Shown here: positions 1 to 5,031 of the stretch, piece by piece
Numbering within the stretch: the stretch's first letter is position 1
Layout of the letters: the number at the start of each line of letters is the position of its first letter
Assembly (NCBI GenBank): GCA_035690065.1
Contig: DASSKW010000073.1
Span: 1 to 21,007 of the forward strand
Length of the DNA stretch: 21,007 nt
Direction of reading: 5' to 3'
Origin: DASSKW01 sp035690065
GTDB lineage: Bacteria; Pseudomonadota; Gammaproteobacteria; Natronospirales; REEB76
Notes under the pieces: model-generated
The model's database searches: none
What the model was told of the DNA's origin: nothing
The model's input: only the letters and a program-made list of their open reading frames with translations
Position numbers and translations under genes: made by a program

Positions 1-5
1 GAATT

Positions 6-683
6 GTGGAATCACCAGACACGCAATCCGTCGAGCAATTCCCTGCTGATCCGGCTGTTTCAAATCCACGCGACGAGTTCTGGAACGCGCTCACTCATTT
101 CCTGGGACTGTTACTGACAATCGGCGCGGCGCCGGTACTGATCACGGTTGCCGCCCTGTACGGCAAGCTCAGCCAGGTAGTGACATTCAGTGTCTACAGC
201 GCCACCTTGATTCTCACCTATCTGATCTCGACCAGTTATCACTTCGCCAAGCCAGGATCGTTGAAGAACGCCCTGCGTCGCGCCGATCACATCTCCATTT
301 ACCTGCTCATCGCAGGCACCTATACCCCATTCCTCATAATCGCAGTACGCGGCGCATTGGGGTGGAGTCTGTTCACGGTGCTGTGGGCGCTGGCTTTCAT
401 CGGGTTCATAACCAAACTGAAATTTGGTCATCGCTTCGACATGCTATCGACCGTTGCCTATATGCTGATGGGCTGGATAGGCCTGGTGGCATTCGTACCC
501 CTGATTCACAATCTGCCGCTGCCGGCATTCGTACTGATCATCACCGGCGGCGTGTCATACACGGTCGGTGCCGTGTTCTATGCTTGGGAAAGCCTGCCCT
601 TCAATCACGCCATCTGGCATCTATTCTGTCTCACCGGCAGTGTGCTGCAATTCATCGCGGTGTTTTTCCTGCTCAGCTTGTGA
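6..683 (+). CDS. Hemolysin III / PAQR-family integral membrane protein (YqfA-like)
   Basis: A 225-residue polytopic inner-membrane protein with about seven hydrophobic segments, the size and layout of the bacterial hemolysin III (PAQR, YqfA/YplQ) family. Family landmarks visible are the FWNALTHFLG stretch near residue 25, SYHF near residue 76, the ADHISIYLLIAGTYTPF segment near residue 93, and the C-terminal FNHAIWHLFCLTGS motif. The conserved His and Asp residues of these motifs form the metal site in PAQR proteins. The proposed start is a GTG at the very edge of the window, so its ribosome binding site cannot be judged and the true start could lie upstream. The biochemical role of bacterial members is poorly defined; the hemolysin name is historical. 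It ends just before a strong bidirectional terminator and is probably the last gene of its transcript. Confidence 0.9.
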   Translation: MESPDTQSVEQFPADPAVSNPRDEFWNALTHFLGLLLTIGAAPVLITVAALYGKLSQVVTFSVYSATLILTYLISTSYHFAKPGSLKNALRRADHISIYLLIAGTYTPFLIIAVRGALGWSLFTVLWALAFIGFITKLKFGHRFDMLSTVAYMLMGWIGLVAFVPLIHNLPLPAFVLIITGGVSYTVGAVFYAWESLPFNHAIWHLFCLTGSVLQFIAVFFLLSL

Positions 684-705
684 GCCGTGCACGACTCTGG
701 CGAAA

Positions 706-738
706 GCAAAAAAGCAGCCGACAAGGCTGCTTTTTTGC
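706..738. terminator. Bidirectional rho-independent terminator between hemolysin III gene and tRNA-Thr
   Basis: A perfect 14-bp inverted repeat (706-719 with 725-738) encloses a 5-nt loop. The stem has a GC-rich core (GCAGCC/GGCTGC) flanked by six A on the left and six T on the right. It therefore terminates the plus-strand gene ending at 683 and equally the minus-strand tRNA-Thr transcript, whose mature 3' end is at 745. Confidence 0.92.
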
Positions 739-744
739 TGGGTA

Positions 745-820
745 TGGTGCCGGAGATAGGAGTCGAACCTACGACCTTCGCATTACGAATGCGCCGCTCT
801 ACCAACTGAGCTACACCGGC
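745..820 (-). tRNA. tRNA-Thr (anticodon CGT)
   Basis: On the minus strand this 76-nt stretch folds as a full cloverleaf with an encoded CCA end. The acceptor 5' strand is GCCGGTG, the D arm GCTC/GAGC, the anticodon stem GCGCA/TGCGA with loop TTCGTAA giving anticodon CGT, and the T arm GTAGG/CCTAT with loop TTCGACT. The body resembles E. coli thrW. One oddity is a U-U mismatch at pair 6:67 of the acceptor stem (GCCGGTG against CTCCGGC). The 5' end abuts an array of partial tRNA copies, so the mature 5' end must be cut by RNase P from a precursor that may contain further copies of the same 5' sequence. A strong terminator lies just past the 3' end. Confidence 0.96.
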
Positions 821-1118
821 TGTTTGATACGTTGTCCAAGCCATCCCTGGCGCAACGCTGCAGCGCTGCCTGGCCCCAGGTTGAACGTCGTGTTCAACCG
901 CTCAACCGGATCGGAATGCCGCCGGCATTCCGATAAAACACCGGATTCGCCCAACTGAGCTACACCGGCTATTTGATACGTTGTCCAAGCCATCCCTGGC
1001 GCAACGCCGCAGCGCTGCCTGGCCCCGGGTTGAACGTCGTGTTCAACCGCTCAACCGGATCGGAATACCGCCGGCATTCCGATAAAACACCGGATTCGCC
1101 CAACTGAGCTGCACCGGC
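802..1118 (-). repeat. Tandem 149-bp repeats seeded by the tRNA-Thr 5' end
   Basis: Positions 802-950 and 951-1099 are direct tandem repeats of exactly 149 bp that differ at four positions, all transitions (about 97 percent identity). A partial third copy occupies 1100-1118. Read on the minus strand, each unit begins with GCCGGTGTAGCTCAGTTGG, the first 19 nt of tRNA-Thr; the outermost copy has C at tRNA position 8. The innermost copy is the 5' end of the real tRNA. The 130-bp remainder of each unit contains an 11-bp hairpin (910-934 and 1059-1083; one pair becomes G-U in the second copy) and an 8-bp hairpin (879-899 and 1028-1048). No gene is seen here; small open frames are by-products of the repeat. 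Confidence 0.95.
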
Positions 1119-1133
1119 AATTTCGGGGGCGGC

Positions 1134-1161
1134 AGTATAGCGGATGAACCGGACCCGGCAA
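1134..1161 (-). promoter_or_regulatory. Probable sigma-70 promoter of the tRNA-Thr transcript, outside the repeat array
   Basis: The minus strand carries TTGCCG (1156-1161), a 16-nt spacer and TATACT (1134-1139). A very GC-rich discriminator (GCCGCCCCCG) follows, the hallmark of stringently controlled stable-RNA promoters. It lies between the stop of the Fur-family gene at 1172 and the outermost tRNA 5' fragment at 1118. No comparable promoter is evident immediately upstream of the intact tRNA. Transcription therefore probably starts near 1127 and reads through the whole array. The assignment is by consensus matching only. Confidence 0.6.
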
Positions 1162-1171
1162 ACCGCTTGAT

Positions 1172-1621
1172 TCAGACTGGCTGCTTGCGCAGCCGGATGA
1201 TGACCTCGATACCGTCTTCCCGGGTACCCGCCGGCAATACCGGTAACTGCGCGAACTGCACGTCGCCCGGAAGGATATCGATGAGGGCGCCGGTATCGGC
1301 GTTGTAGAAATGGTGATGCATGCCGGTGGTGGAATCGTAGAAAACCCGCGTCGGGTCCACGATCACTTCCCGCACCAGCCCCTTCTCCGAGAACAGTTTC
1401 AGGGTGTTATAGACCGTAGCCTTGGAGACTCTGGCACCCGCCTTGTTCACGGCCGTCAGTATCTGTTCAGCCGACAGATGCTGCGGCTGGCGCAACATGA
1501 TTTCAGCGATCTGCAGCCGCTGCGCAGTCGGGGTGACATTGTGGGCCTGCAGGTGCATGGCCAACGCGTTCCCGGTGAGCGAGGTCTCAGGTAAATCAGA
1601 CACTTGGGAGTCTTTAACCAC
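1172..1621 (-). CDS. Fur-family transcriptional regulator, Irr-like, lacking cysteines
   Basis: A 149-residue protein with the Fur-family architecture. The N-terminal winged helix spans about residues 20-90 (recognition helix region VSKATVYNTLKLFSEKGLV), followed by a short metal-binding/dimerisation domain. It has an MHHHFYN motif at 101-107, matching the HHH motif of Irr-type members, which bind heme in rhizobial Irr. There is no cysteine anywhere, so the CxxC structural zinc sites of Fur, Zur and PerR are missing. By family it is likely an iron- or heme-responsive DNA-binding repressor; the ligand is inference. The start chosen is a GTG with a weak ribosome binding site, and a second in-frame GTG six codons in is possible. 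It lies 53 bp downstream of thiO and has its own promoter-like sequence. Confidence 0.85.
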   Translation of the reverse strand: MVKDSQVSDLPETSLTGNALAMHLQAHNVTPTAQRLQIAEIMLRQPQHLSAEQILTAVNKAGARVSKATVYNTLKLFSEKGLVREVIVDPTRVFYDSTTGMHHHFYNADTGALIDILPGDVQFAQLPVLPAGTREDGIEVIIRLRKQPV

Positions 1622-1639
1622 GGCAAGGCAACTGTTTGC

Positions 1640-1669
1640 AGTATATGCGCATAAATTAGCCAGTGTCCA
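1640..1669 (-). promoter_or_regulatory. Candidate promoter with overlapping palindrome upstream of the Fur-family gene
   Basis: The minus strand shows TGGACA (1664-1669), an 18-nt spacer and TATACT (1640-1645), with the GTG start at 1621. The perfect palindrome TATGCGCATA at 1644-1653 overlaps the -10 element and is placed as an autoregulatory operator would be. Binding by the adjacent regulator is inference. Confidence 0.45.
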
Positions 1670-1674
1670 CGCTG

Positions 1675-2760
1675 CTACAGGCTATAAGGCGCAGGATCCA
1701 TGCAGGGCGTACGACCCAGAACAAGATCCGCGGACAACCGCGCCGCAGCCGGCGCCTGGGTGATGCCATTACTGAAGTGCCCGGCATTGAAATACAGGCC
1801 TGGCATGCCGGGACATGGACCGATATAGGGGGTGTCCCGGGCCGATCCCGGCCGCAGACCGGACCATTGTCGTTGCGGACGAGCGCCCTTGAGCATCGGT
1901 AACAAATCCCATGCGGCATGTGTCAGCTCTTCCAGGGCTGCCGAGGTCACACCCTTGTCGAAACCGACATATTCCCGAGTGCCGCCCACCAGTATCTGTC
2001 CGGAGCGGCGTGCCAACAGATAGTACTCGCGCTCGCAGAAGATGCGGCTTATCAAACCCGGCGGACCCTCGAACTGGATGATCTGCCCGCGCACCGGTTG
2101 TACCGGCAACTCCTCTCCAACGACAGCGGCAAGTTCGCCGCTCCAGGCGCCACAGCACAGCACCACATGGTCGGCATAGAAATCCCCGGTCGCGGTACGT
2201 ATGCCGAGGATCTTGCCATCGCCTTTCAGCAAACTCGTGACCTGCATGTGCTCGCGCAGCGGGATGCCTTCATTCAGGACCGTCTCGCGCAACGCCCGCA
2301 TCAGCTTGGAGATGTTAATCTGCGAGATGCCGGGAACAAATACCGCCGGGCGCGCGCCACCGGCAAGTGCCGGCTCCTGGCGACGCACCGCTTCCGCATT
2401 CAGCATATCCACCGCGGTACCGTTGGCTGCCGCCCAGCGGCGTGCCGCGGCTTCCTCTTCAGGTGCGAAACACAGTAATCCGCTGGCAGTCCATTCAGGA
2501 TCGATGCCGCTGGCACGGCGCAGATCGTCCGCCAGCACCGGATAGTAGTCCTGGCTCCAGCGCGCCAGCGCGGCAACCGGTGCCGATGCCTGCCAGGGAT
2601 ACAGTGGTGAAAGTACCCCGGCCGCAGCACGCGAGGCTTCGCGACCAGCCTGGCCACGCTCGACCAGCAATACCGTCAACCCGGTTCGCGCCAACTCACG
2701 CGCGGTCAGCATCCCCATGATGCCGGCGCCCACCACGATGACATCTGAATGTCTGCTCAT
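1675..2760 (-). CDS. thiO: Glycine oxidase ThiO (FAD-dependent)
   Basis: A 361-residue FAD-dependent amine oxidase. In thiamine synthesis ThiO oxidises glycine to iminoglycine (dehydroglycine), used to build the thiazole ring. The N-terminal Rossmann motif VVGAGIMG (residues 9-16) is followed by an acidic residue ending the second strand (LLVERG) and the EASRAAAGVLSPLYPW flavin-binding segment. The C-terminal WSGLRPGSARDTPYIG and the YFNAGHFSNGITQAPA segment are typical of ThiO rather than generic DadA. Length is normal. ATG start. No other thi gene is in the window. As I recall, thiO sits next to fimT in Pseudomonas too, which supports the assignment. It is transcribed divergently from the pilin gene across 255 bp. 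Confidence 0.88.
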   Translation of the reverse strand: MSRHSDVIVVGAGIMGMLTARELARTGLTVLLVERGQAGREASRAAAGVLSPLYPWQASAPVAALARWSQDYYPVLADDLRRASGIDPEWTASGLLCFAPEEEAAARRWAAANGTAVDMLNAEAVRRQEPALAGGARPAVFVPGISQINISKLMRALRETVLNEGIPLREHMQVTSLLKGDGKILGIRTATGDFYADHVVLCCGAWSGELAAVVGEELPVQPVRGQIIQFEGPPGLISRIFCEREYYLLARRSGQILVGGTREYVGFDKGVTSAALEELTHAAWDLLPMLKGARPQRQWSGLRPGSARDTPYIGPCPGMPGLYFNAGHFSNGITQAPAAARLSADLVLGRTPCMDPAPYSL

Positions 2761-3015
2761 GTGACTTGATTCCCGTATCCGGTTTTTATTACTCTTTGAA
2801 CCTGCCCCTGCAAGTATAGAGGCTATCGCCGAAAATCAGCGATTTTGCTTTCTGGACAGACAGAAATGGCTCGAAAATTGCCGCGTATCGCCTGTACACC
2901 GGGATTTTGAGGCCGTTTCCAGCCACCTACAGGAAGCAAATGACCGGTATCAGGGGATGCCGTCGGGCGGGAAGCCGCCAAAAACAGCCATCGCAGGGCA
3001 CCCAGGGAGGGAATC
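2761..3015. other. Divergent intergenic region between thiO and fimT
   Basis: 255 bp without a credible gene. On the minus strand a TATACT -10-like box lies at 2813-2818, about 50 bp before the thiO start, but no good -35 partner is seen. An inverted repeat (AAAATC agc GATTTT) lies just upstream of it, around 2831-2845. The plus-strand pilin gene has a strong ribosome binding site (GGGAGGGA) ending a few bases before its ATG, but no convincing promoter was recognised. Confidence 0.4.
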
Positions 3016-3546
3016 ATGCACAGGGAACGTGGCTTCACGTTATTGGAATTGCTCATCGCCCTGGCGGTGGCTGGCATCCTGGTCACCGTTGCCATCCCCG
3101 ACTTCACGGCGATGATCCGCTACAACCGCGCAGCCGCTGCGGTAAACACCCTGACCAGGGCGCTCAATTTTGCCCGTGACACCGCCATCACCCGCAATCG
3201 CTACGTCACCTTGTGTCGCAGCAATGACGGACAACACTGCTCCAATGATGCTGACTGGCAAGACGGTTGGCTGATCTTCGTGAATCTCGATCAGGATTCT
3301 CCCGCCCATGTCGATCCTGGCGAACCTGTCTTGCACGTGCAGGGACCGCTGTCGGCCGGTGCCCATCTATTCAGCAACCGCACTGCGTTCACCTTCCGGC
3401 CACGCGGCGCCCGCAGCACCAACGGGACCCTGCTGTATTGCTCGGCGGCGGATACGCATGATCAGGCATTGATCGTCAGTGTCACCGGGCGCGTCCGGGT
3501 AGAAGACGCCAGCGACCTGACTAACGGCATGAGTTGTTCAAACTGA
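3016..3546 (+). CDS. fimT: Type IV pilus minor pilin, FimT/GspH family
   Basis: A 176-residue prepilin. The short basic leader MHRERG precedes the prepilin peptidase cleavage site, giving mature FTLLELLIALAV with the conserved Glu at mature position 5, followed by one hydrophobic helix ending near residue 30. The remainder fits a GspH/FimT globular domain, including the typical RNRYVTLCRSNDG start and four cysteines. It should be processed by PilD and N-methylated, and act in the minor-pilin initiation complex of a type IV pilus, possibly in DNA uptake. A GGGAGGGA ribosome binding site sits 3 nt before the ATG. It is the only pilus gene here; the fimU-pilV-pilW-pilX-pilY1-pilE genes that usually follow are absent, and the next gene is convergent ispH, 13 bp away. 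FimU is an alternative name. Confidence 0.85.
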   Translation: MHRERGFTLLELLIALAVAGILVTVAIPDFTAMIRYNRAAAAVNTLTRALNFARDTAITRNRYVTLCRSNDGQHCSNDADWQDGWLIFVNLDQDSPAHVDPGEPVLHVQGPLSAGAHLFSNRTAFTFRPRGARSTNGTLLYCSAADTHDQALIVSVTGRVRVEDASDLTNGMSCSN

Positions 3547-3559
3547 TTACGGAGCGGAG

Positions 3560-4510
3560 TTAGCTGCGTGAATCACTCTTGCGCAGTTCTTTCGGCAAAG
3601 CGAACACGACATGCTCCGGGATACCCGCGGCTTCGGTGGCAGTCTGGCCGCCCCATGCCTTGAGTCGCGCTATCACTTCCTGCACCAGGACTTCCGGCGC
3701 CGAAGCGCCAGCGGTGACACCAATTGCCTGTTTGTCAGTCAGCCATTCCTTGCGGATATCATCCGGGCCATCGATCAGATACGCCTGTGCGCCTTCATGC
3801 TCGGCGATCTCACGCAGACGGTTGGAATTGGAACTATTGCGCGAGCCCACTACCAGCATCACTTCACACCGGTGCGCCAGTTTCTTCACGGCATCCTGAC
3901 GATTCTGGGTGGCGTAGCAGATGTCATCCTTGCGCGGACCGTGCATCTGCGGGAACCGCGCCCGCAACGCGGTGATGATGCGGGCGGTATCGTCCATGGA
4001 AAGTGTAGTCTGAGTCACGAATGCCACGCGCTGCGGGTCTTTGACTGCAAGGCTGGCGACGTCTTCCGGAGTCTGTACCAGATGGATCGCGCCACCATGG
4101 CTGGTATCAAATTGCCCCATGGTCCCTTCTACTTCCGGATGCCCGGCATGCCCGATCAGGATCACGTCGAGCGCATCGCGCGCATAACGACTGACTTCCA
4201 TGTGTACCTTGGTCACCAGTGGGCAGGTGGCATCAAACACCCGCAGACCACGATGCTCCGCTTCACTGCGCACTGCCTTCGAGACGCCATGCGCGCTGAA
4301 GATCACGATCGCGGTATCTGGCACCTCGTCCAGTTCTTCCACGAACACCGCGCCGAGTTTGCGCAGCCGCTCGACGACGTAGCGATTATGCACGACCTCA
4401 TGTCGTACATAGATCGGCGCACCGAACATCTCCAGTGCCCGTTCGACGATCTCGATGGCACGATCGACGCCAGCACAGAAACCACGCGGATTGGCAAGCA
4501 GAATGTCCAT
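3560..4510 (-). CDS. ispH: 4-hydroxy-3-methylbut-2-enyl diphosphate reductase IspH
   Basis: A 316-residue iron-sulfur enzyme for the last step of the MEP pathway, reducing HMBPP to IPP and DMAPP in the cytoplasm. The three cluster-binding cysteines are present: C12 in NPRGFCAGVDRA, C96 in DATCPLVTKVH and C198 in DICYATQNRQ. The substrate-binding His motifs (HEVVHN, GHAGHPE), TQTTLS and VVGSRNSSNSNRL are also there. The ATG at 4510 matches the usual N terminus MDILLANPRGFCAG; the frame stays open further upstream but that part overlaps lspA and is not used. The start is 8 bp after the lspA stop, so it is in the lspA transcript. The fkpB gene often found between the two is missing. The IPP produced feeds the chain made by IspB encoded elsewhere in the window. 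Confidence 0.97.
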   Translation of the reverse strand: MDILLANPRGFCAGVDRAIEIVERALEMFGAPIYVRHEVVHNRYVVERLRKLGAVFVEELDEVPDTAIVIFSAHGVSKAVRSEAEHRGLRVFDATCPLVTKVHMEVSRYARDALDVILIGHAGHPEVEGTMGQFDTSHGGAIHLVQTPEDVASLAVKDPQRVAFVTQTTLSMDDTARIITALRARFPQMHGPRKDDICYATQNRQDAVKKLAHRCEVMLVVGSRNSSNSNRLREIAEHEGAQAYLIDGPDDIRKEWLTDKQAIGVTAGASAPEVLVQEVIARLKAWGGQTATEAAGIPEHVVFALPKELRKSDSRS

Positions 4511-4518
4511 CAATACAT

Positions 4519-5031
4519 TTATACCCCGCGACCCGGCACATCCCGCCGTTGCCGCAACAAACCATCCAGTATCAGTATTATCGCACCAACGGTGATGGCT
4601 GAATCCGCCACATTGAATGCCGGGTAAAACCATTGCTGGTAATGCACCTGGATGAAATCGACCACATAGCCATACCGGATCCGGTCCACGACATTGCCGA
4701 TCGCACCACCGGCGACCAGCGCCAGCCCACAGGCAATCCAGCGCACGCCTTCCCCGGCAAGCCGCCACATCCAGATCACGATGCCAGATGTAATGACCAA
4801 TGCCAGCAGGATGAAAAACCAGCGCTGCCAGCCCGGCTGATCGGCCAGAAAACTGAACGCCGCACCGGTATTCCGGATCAACACGATATTGAATACCGGC
4901 AGCACACGGATGCTGTCGAACGGATGCAGGTGTGAAACGATCACGGCCTTGCTGAGCTGGTCCGCGATCACGACGCACAGCGATAGCCACAACCAACGCA
5001 GTTGTCCGGGATTTTTCAGCAGCTTACTCAT
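4519..5031 (-). CDS. lspA: Lipoprotein signal peptidase (signal peptidase II)
   Basis: A 170-residue inner-membrane aspartyl protease that removes signal peptides from prolipoproteins after diacylglyceryl transfer. Four hydrophobic helices are visible. Conserved blocks are ADQLSKAVI near residue 23, NTGAAFSFL near residue 54, GNVVDRIRYGYVVDFI (112-127) and FNVADSAI (139-146). The catalytic aspartates correspond to D125 and D143, aligning with D124/D143 of the P. aeruginosa enzyme. The ATG overlaps the ileS stop codon by 4 bp (ATGA arrangement at 5028-5031), indicating translational coupling. The ileS-lspA pairing is classic in proteobacteria. Confidence 0.97.
   Translation of the reverse strand: MSKLLKNPGQLRWLWLSLCVVIADQLSKAVIVSHLHPFDSIRVLPVFNIVLIRNTGAAFSFLADQPGWQRWFFILLALVITSGIVIWMWRLAGEGVRWIACGLALVAGGAIGNVVDRIRYGYVVDFIQVHYQQWFYPAFNVADSAITVGAIILILDGLLRQRRDVPGRGV

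Noticed and set aside
605..844. Minus-strand open frame with a GVAQLVERR-type translation across tRNA-Thr
   Set aside because: This is the well-known spurious translation of a tRNA gene; it also crosses the terminator and the hemolysin III gene.
811..993. Minus-strand 60-codon open frame in the repeats
   Set aside because: It is a by-product of the tRNA-fragment repeat and starts from the repeated sequence; no ribosome binding site or recognisable protein. A Tpr-like small protein, as at E. coli tyrT, cannot be excluded but has no support.
802..1118. CRISPR array near tRNA-Thr
   Set aside because: The repeats are 149 bp with no unique short spacers; the 19-nt block is tRNA sequence and the intervening DNA is itself repeated.
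2907..3179. Plus-strand small frame upstream of fimT
   Set aside because: It overlaps the FimT start in another frame and has no family features; the FimT frame has a strong ribosome binding site and prepilin signal.
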